From NCBI RefSeq assembly GCF_051027545.1, contig NZ_CP194902.1, positions 5,238,580-5,302,579 of the forward strand: a stretch of 64,000 nt of DNA, written 5' to 3'. The notes beneath the pieces were generated by a model that saw only the letters and a list, made by a program, of their open reading frames with translations, was not told the DNA's origin and did no database searches. Positions 26,029 to 35,572 of the stretch are shown piece after piece; position 1 is the stretch's first letter; each line of letters starts with the position of its first letter. Source of the DNA: Methylocaldum sp002005105 (lineage in GTDB: Bacteria; Pseudomonadota; Gammaproteobacteria; Methylococcales; Methylococcaceae). The position numbers were made by a program, and so were the translations under genes.

Positions 26029-27286
26029 TCTGTTGGAATCGTACGCCGAGGTCGTCGGTCAGGATGTCATCGATCAGCTGCATCAGCTCGCGGGAACGCT
26101 GCGGGACAAACGCGTGGTCCACGTCAACTCGACCCGGCTCGGCGGCGGCGTCGCGGAGATTCTGGAAAAACACGTGCCGCTGATGCGGGAGCTCGGAATC
26201 GAAACCCACTGGGAAGTGATCACCGGCAATGCGGTGTTTTATCAATGCACCAAGAGTTTTCACAATGGTCTCCAGGGCAAAATGGTGAACATGCCCAACG
26301 ACTGGCTGCGGAACTTCGAAGAGACCAACGCCTTTAACGCCGAACAGCTGCGCCCGATTCTAAGCGATGCCGACATCGTTTTCATTCACGATCCGCAGCC
26401 CGCTCCGCTGCTGAGATATATTCCCGAGCGCAAGGGCAAATGGATCTGGCGCTGCCATATCGATATCAATCGGCCGAACCGCGTAATCTGGCGTTATCTC
26501 CGCGGCTTCGTCGCCGGGTTTGACGCCAGCGTTTTCTCGCTCGCCGCGTTCGTGCAGCCCCTGCCCCACTCGCAATACCTGATTCCGCCCAGCATCGATC
26601 CCTTGAGCGACAAGAATGTCGATCTGCCGGAAGGCGAGATCGACAGCGTCTGCGAGCGCTTCGGTATCGACCGGACGCGCCCCATCATCGTTCAGGTCTC
26701 TCGCTTCGACCAGTTCAAGGACCCGGTAGGCGTAATTGAAGCATACCGAATCGCCAAGCATTTCCTGCGGGACATTCAGCTGGTTCTGGCCGGAGGTTCC
26801 GCTACCGACGATCCCGAAGGAGACGCCGTTTTGGCCGAAGCGCGGCAGGCGGCGAACGGCGACTCCGATGTACATGTCCTGCTCCTTCCGCCCGACGCCC
26901 ACCGCACCATCAATGCATTGCAGCGGGCTGCCGATCTGGTGGTGCAGAAATCGCTTCGCGAGGGCTTCGGCCTGACGGTCACCGAAGCCTTATGGAAGGG
27001 CAAACCGGTCATCGGCGGAGATACCGGCGGTATTCGGCTCCAGGTGATCGACCATCACACCGGCTTTTTGGTCAATACCCCGGAAGGCGCGGCCCTGCGC
27101 ATCCGCTACCTGCTCCACGACCGGCACAAAATCGAGGAAATGGGCAATAAAGCGCGGGAGTTCGTACGCGAAAACTTCCTGATCACCCGCCACCTTCGGG
27201 AGTACCTCACTCTGATGGTGAGCGTGCTGCACGCCGCGGGAGAACGCATCGAGCTGGCGGGGGCGATTCGGGTTAGAGGGCAGTAA
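26021..27286 (+). CDS. treT: Trehalose synthase, glycosyl-transferring (GT4)
   Basis: The 421-residue enzyme joins NDP-glucose and glucose to trehalose in one reversible step. The N-terminal Rossmann half has RVVHVNSTRLGGGVAEIL and VFIHDPQPAPLL. The C-terminal half has the GT4 donor-binding region IVQVSRFDQFKDP, the EGFGLTVTEALWKGKPVIGG E-x7-E motif and VNTPEGAALR. It is encoded next to DUF5752 and upstream of treZ and treY, so the cell seems to have two trehalose routes. A long repeat region follows, so treZ is probably transcribed separately. Confidence 0.93.
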   Translation: MANLLESYAEVVGQDVIDQLHQLAGTLRDKRVVHVNSTRLGGGVAEILEKHVPLMRELGIETHWEVITGNAVFYQCTKSFHNGLQGKMVNMPNDWLRNFEETNAFNAEQLRPILSDADIVFIHDPQPAPLLRYIPERKGKWIWRCHIDINRPNRVIWRYLRGFVAGFDASVFSLAAFVQPLPHSQYLIPPSIDPLSDKNVDLPEGEIDSVCERFGIDRTRPIIVQVSRFDQFKDPVGVIEAYRIAKHFLRDIQLVLAGGSATDDPEGDAVLAEARQAANGDSDVHVLLLPPDAHRTINALQRAADLVVQKSLREGFGLTVTEALWKGKPVIGGDTGGIRLQVIDHHTGFLVNTPEGAALRIRYLLHDRHKIEEMGNKAREFVRENFLITRHLREYLTLMVSVLHAAGERIELAGAIRVRGQ

Positions 27287-28096
27287 TCGGTGGTGTTGGC
27301 CGGGAACGCAGAGCCCGGTTGAAGGACACAGCGTTTCCGGCGGCTGAGTTCGCTGTAGCAACCGATTCGATGGTAAGGAGTCGCTGACGCGACGGTTGTT
27401 TTGAATGTGGGTTTCACTCGGCCTATCCTTAGGCCTCGCCCTATCGGGCGGCGAAGCCGTGCAAACCGGCTGTCCTGCCGGTTTGTCGGACCCACAGCCG
27501 AGGTCCTTTTCGTTGCTTGTCCAAAGAAAAGGACCCAAAAGAAAGGACACCCGGATGGCGCGCTGATCCTGCGCGTCGACGCCTTGAGCCGGGGGCAACA
27601 AAAGGCACTTCCATGTGCCTTTGTTGCCGCGCGGCATCGTGCCGCGCCCCTTCGGGCGGTTCCGGCTCAAGGCGTCGATGCTCGGGCGCACCATACGGGG
27701 CAAAAAACGCCCACAGTCAATTTTTAAATTACTCTAACTCCCGTTTGCCGCGCCGAGCACCGCAGCTTTCGGCGGGAATAACCCGGAGGGGCGATTCATG
27801 GATGAATCGCGGCGATCAAGGGACAGGAGTCCCTTTGATCGCCTCCCGACGAAAGCGAGAAGCGGAGGAGACAAGCGGCAATCGGGTGGCCTTTTCTTTG
27901 GACACTTTCTTTTGGCCAAGCAAAAGAAAGTATCCCGACCGTGGGTTCGGAAACCCACATTCAAAACAACCGTCGCGTCAGCGACTCCTTATCGACTCGG
28001 TTGGCCAAGACAACAACTCAGCCGTTTGCCGGGAACGCTGCCGCCTATCCCAGCCTATTACCGGATAACTCGAAGGGAAACACCCAAATCGGAACA
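27287..28096. other. Intergenic region dominated by an inverted-repeat element
   Basis: About 800 bp without a supported gene. Frames here encode arginine-rich, low-complexity peptides typical of repeat DNA. The inverted-repeat element at 27374-27991 accounts for most of it. Confidence 0.6.
27374..27991. repeat. 618-bp element with 42-bp perfect terminal inverted repeats
   Basis: Bases 27374-27415 are exactly the reverse complement of 27950-27991. Weaker symmetry continues about 40 bp outwards on both sides (ggctgagtt near 27342, aactcagcc near 28016). Inside are a hairpin around gcaacaaaaggcac (27596-27627) and two copies of an aagaaag/ctttctttt motif. No transposase is encoded. It may be a non-autonomous transposon or a large inverted duplication. 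Confidence 0.8.
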
Positions 28097-30322
28097 ATGA
28101 TTCGAAAACACTCAATGCCATTCGGCACGGAAATCACGGAAGACGGCGTGCGCTTCAGATTCTGGGCGCCGCAAACGAAGAGCGTGGACTTGATCCTCGG
28201 AACGGACGAGAGGGAGCGACGTTTGACTATGCAGCAGCGAGCCGACGGCTGGTTCGAGGTCATGACAACTGAAGCGGCGGCCGGCAGCCGTTACCGGTTT
28301 CGGCTGGACGATGGCCTCGCCGTTCCGGATCCCGCCTCGCGTTTCAATCCTTCGGACGTGCACGGCGCCAGCCAGGTGATCAATCCGGCCGGCTTCCGCT
28401 GGACCGATGAGGAGTGGACCGGACGGCCTTGGGAAGAAGCCGTGATCTACGAACTGCACGTCGGCACCTTCACCCCGGAAGGAAGCTTTCGGGCACTGCA
28501 AGACAAGCTGGACTACCTGGCTTCGCTAGGCATCACGGCGATCGAGCTGATGCCGATCGCGGCTTTTCCCGGCCGCTGGAACTGGGGCTATGACGGCGTC
28601 CTGCCGTTCGCGCCGGATGCCAGCTACGGAACGCCGGACGATCTGAAGGAGTTCGTCCAGGCCGCTCATCACAAGGGCCTCATGGTATTCCTCGACGTGG
28701 TCTACAACCACTTCGGGCCGGAAGGCAATTACTTGTATGTCTACGGAAAACCGTTCTTCAGCGACCGGCACCATACGCCCTGGGGCAGCGCGATCAACTA
28801 CGACGGCGAGAACTGTCGCACCGTGCGCGATTTTTTCATTCACAACGCCTTGTACTGGCTGGAGGAATATCACCTGGACGGACTGCGGCTGGATGCGGTT
28901 CACGCCATCATCGACGATTCGCGTCCGGATATTCTGGACGAGTTGGCGGAGCGGGTTCGCGCCGGCCCCGGAAGCTGCCGGCACGTCCATCTGGTACTGG
29001 AAAACGACGACAACGCCGCGCATTATCTCGCGCGCGAGGCCGACGGTTCGCCCCGGCAGTACGACGCGCAGTGGAACGACGACCTGCATCATGCGTTGCA
29101 CCTCTTGTTGACGGGCGAAACCGACGGCTATTACGCCGATTATGCCGACGCGCCCCTGAAACACTTGGGACGCGCCCTGACCGAAGGCTTCGCCTATCAA
29201 GGGGAAGCCTCGCCGTATCGCGACAACCGCCGGCGCGGCGAAATCAGCCGCGATCTTCCGCCCACCGCGTTCGTCCCCTTTCTGCAAAATCACGATCAGG
29301 TCGGCAACCGCGCATTCGGCGAGCGTCTCTCCGATCTGGTGGAAACCCGCCCACTCCGAGCGGCGGTGACGCTGTTGCTGTTGGCGCCTTCCCCGCCTTT
29401 GCTGTTCATGGGCGAGGAATTCGCCTGTCCGACGCCGTTCCAATATTTCTGCGACTTCGGACCGGAATTGGCCCAGGCGGTGACGGAAGGCCGACGCAAC
29501 GAATTCGCCCGCTTCGGACGATTCGCCGCCCCAGAGCTCCGACAACGGATTCCCGATCCTTCCGCCTCCTCGACCTTCTTCAACTCGAAATTGGACTGGG
29601 CCGCACTGGAGATTCCGAAACATCGGGAATGGCAGTCGTTCTACCAATCCCTACTGGCGGTCCGCCGCGAGCAAATCGTCCCGCTTTTGAAACAAATAAG
29701 CGCCGGCCGCTCACACTTCAAGCTCTTCGGCGCACGAGGACTTTCGGTCGTCTGGCACCTGGATGACGGCGGCAGCTTGATCCTCTTATCCAATCTTGGG
29801 GAAGAACCGCTGTCGAACTTGGATCTTTCCTCGGATCCGGCATTAGCCGTCAGCGACCCGGACATTACCGACAGCTTACCTTCGGGCCGGATACCCGCCT
29901 GGTCAACGGCCTGGTTTCTCATGCGACCGGAGAGCGCGCTCTCCCTCATCCAGCCCTTCGGGCCACTTTCTCCAAGCCCCTCACCCACCCCTCTCCCAAG
30001 GAGTAAAGGTATCGACGCAACTCGTCACCCCGGCAGGGAAGGGTGGCTTCGGTGCTCCAATCGCAAACGGCCTGGCCGGGAGCGCCGGCCACGCCCTTCC
30101 CGAAGACACCGTTTGCGATTGGAGTGCCGGGGTCCAGAAGCCAAGGACGGCAACGGCCTCTCACATCCGTGTGTTCTGGATTCCGGTATCCAATCGCAAA
30201 CGGTTGCTTTAGTCGCAACCCTTCCCTGCCGGAATGACGGCTTTGGAGACTTGTGTAGATACCTCTGCCCGAAGGGAGAAGGAAATAAGGCGCGGCTCTT
30301 GGCCGCACAGATGATTAGGTAA
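28097..30322 (+). CDS. treZ: Malto-oligosyltrehalose trehalohydrolase with a repeat-derived C-terminal tail
   Basis: The enzyme releases trehalose from the ends produced by TreY. The start at 28097 (MIRKHSMPFGTEITEDGVRF) begins the N-terminal CBM48-like domain. The GH13 barrel has LDVVYNHFGPEGN, nucleophile Asp in GLRLDAVHAI, the acid/base Glu in HLVLENDDN and LQNHDQVGNRA. A normal TreZ ends near AWFLMRP, at about residue 610. Here the frame runs about 130 residues further through a dispersed repeat (30023-30239), ending only five bases before the malQ-treY start. The tail is proline/arginine-rich with no recognisable fold. The catalytic domain looks intact. Confidence 0.9.
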   Translation: MIRKHSMPFGTEITEDGVRFRFWAPQTKSVDLILGTDERERRLTMQQRADGWFEVMTTEAAAGSRYRFRLDDGLAVPDPASRFNPSDVHGASQVINPAGFRWTDEEWTGRPWEEAVIYELHVGTFTPEGSFRALQDKLDYLASLGITAIELMPIAAFPGRWNWGYDGVLPFAPDASYGTPDDLKEFVQAAHHKGLMVFLDVVYNHFGPEGNYLYVYGKPFFSDRHHTPWGSAINYDGENCRTVRDFFIHNALYWLEEYHLDGLRLDAVHAIIDDSRPDILDELAERVRAGPGSCRHVHLVLENDDNAAHYLAREADGSPRQYDAQWNDDLHHALHLLLTGETDGYYADYADAPLKHLGRALTEGFAYQGEASPYRDNRRRGEISRDLPPTAFVPFLQNHDQVGNRAFGERLSDLVETRPLRAAVTLLLLAPSPPLLFMGEEFACPTPFQYFCDFGPELAQAVTEGRRNEFARFGRFAAPELRQRIPDPSASSTFFNSKLDWAALEIPKHREWQSFYQSLLAVRREQIVPLLKQISAGRSHFKLFGARGLSVVWHLDDGGSLILLSNLGEEPLSNLDLSSDPALAVSDPDITDSLPSGRIPAWSTAWFLMRPESALSLIQPFGPLSPSPSPTPLPRSKGIDATRHPGREGWLRCSNRKRPGRERRPRPSRRHRLRLECRGPEAKDGNGLSHPCVLDSGIQSQTVALVATLPCRNDGFGDLCRYLCPKGEGNKARLLAAQMIR
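30023..30239. repeat. Dispersed repeat, copy 2, inside the treZ 3' end
   Basis: The ends cgtcaccccggcagggaagg and cccttccctgccggaatgacg are nearly perfect inverted repeats. Three copies of a 14-bp motif ccaatcgcaaacgg lie inside, two direct (30057-30070, 30190-30203) and one inverted (30109-30122). It shares ends and internal blocks with copy 1 at 22924-23054. Outside it, aaaggtatc and gatacctct are again inverted, hinting at a larger or nested unit. Confidence 0.75.
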
Positions 30323-30327
30323 GACTG

Positions 30328-33300
30328 ATGCCCGTCGTTAAAGCGATCGACCAGCTGTGCGGCCTTTGCGGCATCGAGACGGAGTTCGTCGACTCACGGG
30401 GCGAAACGGTCCGCGTTTCCGCCGACACCAAGCGCGAACTCTTGGCGGCCATGGGCATCGATGCCTGCGACGAGGCACGGCTGCCGGCGATCATGGCCGA
30501 GCTGGAATATGAGCATTGGCTTCGAATCCTGCCGCCGGTCAAGGTCGTTCGCGAGGGCGAGGATTCCCGCGTCATCGTCTGTACCGTGCCTCGTCAGCTC
30601 GATCATGTGCTCATGACGTGGATTCTGGAACTCGACGATGGAAAGCGATGGGACGGAGACTTCTGCCCGGCCGAGTTGGCGCTGGTCGGCGAGCTGGCGA
30701 TTCAGGACCAGTGCTATCGGCGCTACGCCTTCACCCTGCCGGTTCAGCCTCCTCTGGGCTATCACCGACTGACGGTCGAGTACGCGGAGCGAAATCTCAA
30801 AGGCAGCATGAGCCTTATCGTGACGCCTGAGCGCTGCTATCTCCCGCCGGTTCTGCAAGAAAAACAAAAGGTCTGGGGATTATCGCTGGCTCTTCACGCC
30901 GTACGCTCGCAACGCAACTGGGGCATCGGCGATTTTACCGATCTCAAGGGCTTGGTCGATTATGCCGCCGAGCATGAAGCGGCGATGATCCGGGTGAGTC
31001 CGCTCCAAGCTCTGAAACCGGTGAAGCCGGAAATCGGCAATGCTTACGAGCCGTCCAACCGGCTTTTTTACAACGTGCTGTACCTCGACGTCGAAGCCAT
31101 TCCCGACTTCGCCGAGTCCGAGGCCGTGCAGCAAGCCGTCGCGGATCCGGAATTCCAGGCGCAGCTACGCGCCCTGCGCGCCGAAGAGCTGATCGACTAT
31201 ACCGAAGTGGCGGCGGTAAAGCTCGGCATCCTGGAATCGCTCTTCGCTCATTTCCGCAACAAGCATTTGCGGAAGCTTTCCAAACGCGGAAAAGCCTTTC
31301 GCGCCTATCAGTCCGCGCGCGGGCCCGTTCTTTATCATCAGTCGCTGTTCGACGCGCTGTGCGAACGCTTTGCCCGCGAGGGCGCCGGATATTCGGCGTG
31401 GACCGATTGGCCGGCGCAATTCAGGGATCCGTCGTCTCCCGAGGTACAAAGCTTTGCGGCCGAAAATGCCGCCGGGCTCGACTACTATGCCTATCTCTAC
31501 TGGCAGGCGGAACAGCAAATCCAGTCGGCCGGGGACCGCGCCGCGGAGCTCGGCTTGAGTATCGGCTTATGCCTGGAATTCGTATTCAGTGCCGCCGCGG
31601 GCGGTGCGGAAGTCTGGTCGCAGCAAACCTACCATGCGCCCGGCATCCGGCTCGGTTCGCCGCCGACCGAAACCTGCCCGGACGGCGGCGTCTCCACCAT
31701 TTCGCCCTTTACACCACCGAGTCTGAGAGAAGCGGCCTACCGCCCTTTCACCGCCAGTCTGCGGCAGACGATGCGGCATGTCGGCGCCGTGCTGGTGCAC
31801 AAGGTGACCGACTTGGCCCGGCAGTACTGGATTCCGGCCGGCGGGAGCTCCGAGGACGGCAGCTATGTCGCCTTTCCCTTCGAGGACCTCCTGGGGATCC
31901 TTGCCCTGGAAAGCCAGCGCAATCGCTGTCTGGTGCTGGCGACCGACGGCGAAACCGTTCCGGCGGACATCATGGAACGGCTGAAACACGCGGGCGTGCT
32001 GCCTTGCGAATCGCTGTTCTCCCACTGGAAGACCGAAAAATTCCTGCCTACACGGGAATATGCGCCGGAATCGGCCATCGTCACGTCCGGGATCGACGAG
32101 CCACCCCTCAGAGGATTCTGGCTCGGGCGCGATCTGGACGAACGCACGGCATTGAAGCTCTTTGCCTCCGAAGATGCCCGCCACGACGCCGTCGTGGCCC
32201 GGGCAGTCGCCCGCGCTCGCCTGCTCGTCACGCTGGAACAGGAAGACTTGCTGCCGGCCGACATCAATATCCATCCGATTTCCGTGCCCGATATGATGCC
32301 CGACATGGTGCGCGCGGTTTATCTTCTGCTGTCCCGAACCGCGGCCGACATCGTGCTGCTGCGGCTGGAGGATGCCCTCGGGCAGGCCGACCAGCTCGTG
32401 ATCCCCGGCGCGCCCGACGATTTTCCGAACTGGCGGCGAAAACTGCCGCTGGAATTCGAACAGTGGCGCAAGGAAGATACCGTCACCGCCTTGCTGCACG
32501 CCTTGGCCGAAAGGCGCAGCGGAATTCCGAAAACCCAGATCAAAAGCAAGACGGCGATAGCCGGGGGCGTCAGCTTTTCCATTCCGCGCGCCACTTATCG
32601 GTTGCAGTTCAACCGCGATTTCACCTTTCGCCAGGCGACGGAAATCCTGCCTTATCTTCAGGACCTAGGCATCAGCCATTGTTATGCGTCTCCGTATCTG
32701 AAAGCGCGGCCGGGCAGCACCCATGGCTACGATATCGTCGATCATGGCGAACTGAATCCCGAAATCGGCAGCCAGGAAGATTTCGACCGATTCGTGTCCG
32801 AGCTCGCACGGCGCGGCATGGGCCAGATTCTGGATATGGTGCCCAACCATATGGGCGTCATGGGCAGCGACAACATCTGGTGGCTGGACGTGCTCGAAAA
32901 TGGACCGGCTTCGGATCATGCCGATTTTTTCGATATCGACTGGTCGCCGGTCAAAGACTATCTGCGCGGCAAAGTCCTGCTGCCCACCTTGGGGTCGCCG
33001 TACGGAACCGCATTGGAAAGCGGAGAGCTGGAACTCGCTTTCGACGCCGAGGAGGGTTCCTTCTCCGTTTACTACGGGCCCCACCGGTTCCCGATCGATC
33101 CCAAGGAATATCCGCGCATTCTGGCTTACCGGCTGGATCAGCTGAAAACCGCGCTCAGTCCGGATGATTCCCACCTCGCGGAATTTCAGAGCCTGATAAC
33201 GGCTTTCAGCCACCTGCCCGGCCGCTGGCAGACCGGCAAGGACAAGCGCAACGAACGCAACCGGGACAAAGAAATCCACAAGCAGCATCTGGCGCGGCTG

Positions 33301-35487
33301 TGCGCAGCCAGCCGGGACATCTCGCAGTTCATCGCCAAGAATGTCAGCGAGTTCAACGGCATGCCCGGCGTTCCGGCAAGTTTCGACCGGCTCCACGAGC
33401 TTCTCGAATATCAAGCCTACCGGCTGGCTTATTGGCGGGTTGCGGCGGACGAGATCAACTATCGCCGATTCTTCGATACCAACGATCTGGCCGCCTTGTC
33501 CATCGAAAACGAGGATGTCTTCGAGGCCACCCACCGGTTCGTCCTGGACCTCATCGCCCTGGGAAAGATACAGGGACTCAGGATCGACCATCCGGACGGA
33601 CTTTACAATCCGGGAGCCTACTGCCGGGCGCTGCAAGATCGCGTGCTGGCGTTGACCCGGACGGAAACCGCGGAATCCGAGGACCAGGCCGCCGCCACAT
33701 CGGAAGCTCGGGCGTTCTACGTCGTGGTCGAAAAGATCCTCGCTCTGGACGAGAGCCTTCCCAGCCAATGGCCGGTCCATGGCACGACCGGCTACGACTT
33801 CGCCAACCTGGTCAACGGCCTCTTCATCTGGCCGGGGGCCGAGCAGGCGCTGGATGCCTTCTACCGGTCCTTCTGCAGTTTTCCCGTCGATTTCGACGAA
33901 TTGCTTTACCAATCAAAGCGCTTGATTCTTAGGGTCGCCCTTTCCAGCGAACTCACGGTGCTCGCCAACCGGCTGAGCCGGATCGCGGAAAGCGACCGCC
34001 GCACCCGCGATTACAGCCTGAACAGCCTGCGGGATGCACTGCGGGAAATCATCGCTTGTTTTCCGGTCTACCGAACCTACGTAACCGGCCGGGGGATATC
34101 CGAAACCGATCGGAACTACATCGAGCTCGCGGTCGAGCACGCGAAAAAACGAAGCCTGGTGGGAGACCTTACGATCTTCGATTTCGTCCGGGACGAACTG
34201 CTGACGATTCTGGCGGAGGGCAAGAGCGACCGGTATCGGGAACAGGTCGTCTCGTTCGCGATGAAATTTCAGCAGCTGACCGGCCCGGCCATGGCGAAAG
34301 GCATGGAAGACACGGCTTTCTACCGCTACAACCGTTTCGTGTCTTTGAACGAAGTCGGTGGCGATCCCAGATATTTCGGCGTTTCGCTCGCCGATTTTCA
34401 TCGCCGTAACGAAGAACGCAGCCAATTCTGGCCCCATTCCCTATTGAGCACCTCGACCCACGATACCAAGCGTTCCGAGGATGTGAGGGCCCGCATCGAC
34501 GTGTTGTCGGAGCTTCCCGATGAATGGATAGCGCGCGTCCGTAACTGGAGCGAGCTCAACCGGAAGAAGAAAAGCATGGTCGACGGCGATCCGGCCCCGT
34601 CGAGAAACGATGAATACCTGATTTATCAGACTTTAGTCGGAACCTGGCCGCTGGGAGAGCTGAACCCGGAAAGCGCGGGGAACTACGTGCAGAGATTGGA
34701 AGCCTACATGGTCAAGGCGATGAGAGAAGCCAAGCTGTTCAGCAGTTGGCTGAATCCGAATTTACCCTACGAACGGGCAGTCTCGGATTTTCTGCGGAAA
34801 CTCGTAACTCCCGGAGAGCAGGACGAATTTCTCCGCGACTTTCGCGATTTTCTGTCGGGCATCACCCGCGCAGGTTTGCACAACAGCCTGGCTCAAGTCC
34901 TGCTTAAGCTCACCGTTCCCGGCGTGCCGGACGTTTATCAGGGAAACGAGCTGTGGGATTTCAGCCTGGTCGACCCGGACAACCGTCGGCCGGTGGATTA
35001 TGAGCGGCGACAGCTTTTATTGAACGAGATCAAGGCATGGGATGGACTGACTGCGCCGGAGCTCGCACCGAAACTCGGTGAGATGCAAAGCGATATGAGC
35101 GACGGGCGAATCAAGCTGTATGTCACACGGGAAACGCTGCGAGTGCGGCAGCAGGATCCGGATTTGTTCCGCCGCGGCGGCTATCATCCGCTGGAAGCCG
35201 AGGGGAAAAAAGCCGAACACCTGTGCGCGTTTCTCCGCCGCTTCGGCTCGCGCACGGTGCTGGTGGCGGTGCCCCGCTGGATATTGCGCCTCGGCAACGG
35301 CGCCTTATCGCCGCTGGGCGATGGGACGGTTTGGGACGATACCCGCCTGACGCTGCCGCCTGCCGTCGCCGGCACTTATGCGCACTGCCTCACGCGGGAA
35401 CAGGTAACGCTTGGCGGCACGGCCCCGCTGATGGCAACGGAATTGTTTTCGGGCTTTCCGCTGGCGTTGTTGGTCAAGGTGGATTAG
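30328..35487 (+). CDS. treY: MalQ-like domain fused to maltooligosyl trehalose synthase
   Basis: The 1719-residue protein has two parts. Residues 1-725 follow the 4-alpha-glucanotransferase (MalQ, GH77) layout, including SPYxPSSRLF-like AYEPSNRLFYNVLYLD and FEDLLGILALESQRNRC. However, the nucleophile motif RIDH is replaced by LVHK (about 488-491) and the GEDLGTVP acid/base motif by ATDGETVP (about 536-543). Residues 748-1719 are TreY (GH13): ATYRLQFNRDFTF, MVPNHMGVMG, nucleophile Asp in GLRIDHPDGLYNP (about 1085) and Glu in VVVEKILALDE (about 1134). TreY converts the reducing end of maltodextrins to a trehalose unit. The start is five bases after the treZ stop. The MalQ half is probably non-catalytic and may bind glucan. 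Confidence 0.93.
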   Translation: MPVVKAIDQLCGLCGIETEFVDSRGETVRVSADTKRELLAAMGIDACDEARLPAIMAELEYEHWLRILPPVKVVREGEDSRVIVCTVPRQLDHVLMTWILELDDGKRWDGDFCPAELALVGELAIQDQCYRRYAFTLPVQPPLGYHRLTVEYAERNLKGSMSLIVTPERCYLPPVLQEKQKVWGLSLALHAVRSQRNWGIGDFTDLKGLVDYAAEHEAAMIRVSPLQALKPVKPEIGNAYEPSNRLFYNVLYLDVEAIPDFAESEAVQQAVADPEFQAQLRALRAEELIDYTEVAAVKLGILESLFAHFRNKHLRKLSKRGKAFRAYQSARGPVLYHQSLFDALCERFAREGAGYSAWTDWPAQFRDPSSPEVQSFAAENAAGLDYYAYLYWQAEQQIQSAGDRAAELGLSIGLCLEFVFSAAAGGAEVWSQQTYHAPGIRLGSPPTETCPDGGVSTISPFTPPSLREAAYRPFTASLRQTMRHVGAVLVHKVTDLARQYWIPAGGSSEDGSYVAFPFEDLLGILALESQRNRCLVLATDGETVPADIMERLKHAGVLPCESLFSHWKTEKFLPTREYAPESAIVTSGIDEPPLRGFWLGRDLDERTALKLFASEDARHDAVVARAVARARLLVTLEQEDLLPADINIHPISVPDMMPDMVRAVYLLLSRTAADIVLLRLEDALGQADQLVIPGAPDDFPNWRRKLPLEFEQWRKEDTVTALLHALAERRSGIPKTQIKSKTAIAGGVSFSIPRATYRLQFNRDFTFRQATEILPYLQDLGISHCYASPYLKARPGSTHGYDIVDHGELNPEIGSQEDFDRFVSELARRGMGQILDMVPNHMGVMGSDNIWWLDVLENGPASDHADFFDIDWSPVKDYLRGKVLLPTLGSPYGTALESGELELAFDAEEGSFSVYYGPHRFPIDPKEYPRILAYRLDQLKTALSPDDSHLAEFQSLITAFSHLPGRWQTGKDKRNERNRDKEIHKQHLARLCAASRDISQFIAKNVSEFNGMPGVPASFDRLHELLEYQAYRLAYWRVAADEINYRRFFDTNDLAALSIENEDVFEATHRFVLDLIALGKIQGLRIDHPDGLYNPGAYCRALQDRVLALTRTETAESEDQAAATSEARAFYVVVEKILALDESLPSQWPVHGTTGYDFANLVNGLFIWPGAEQALDAFYRSFCSFPVDFDELLYQSKRLILRVALSSELTVLANRLSRIAESDRRTRDYSLNSLRDALREIIACFPVYRTYVTGRGISETDRNYIELAVEHAKKRSLVGDLTIFDFVRDELLTILAEGKSDRYREQVVSFAMKFQQLTGPAMAKGMEDTAFYRYNRFVSLNEVGGDPRYFGVSLADFHRRNEERSQFWPHSLLSTSTHDTKRSEDVRARIDVLSELPDEWIARVRNWSELNRKKKSMVDGDPAPSRNDEYLIYQTLVGTWPLGELNPESAGNYVQRLEAYMVKAMREAKLFSSWLNPNLPYERAVSDFLRKLVTPGEQDEFLRDFRDFLSGITRAGLHNSLAQVLLKLTVPGVPDVYQGNELWDFSLVDPDNRRPVDYERRQLLLNEIKAWDGLTAPELAPKLGEMQSDMSDGRIKLYVTRETLRVRQQDPDLFRRGGYHPLEAEGKKAEHLCAFLRRFGSRTVLVAVPRWILRLGNGALSPLGDGTVWDDTRLTLPPAVAGTYAHCLTREQVTLGGTAPLMATELFSGFPLALLVKVD

Positions 35488-35572
35488 TGGGTTTTCACAT
35501 CCGATAGAAGAAGCCGCCGTAGGCAGCACCTTGAATCCGAAAGTACCATAGGTCGTTTGGCAGGAGTTTGTG

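Noticed and set aside
27517..28068. Arginine-rich frames between treT and treZ
   Set aside because: They are readings through the inverted-repeat element and lack a start signal and known motifs.
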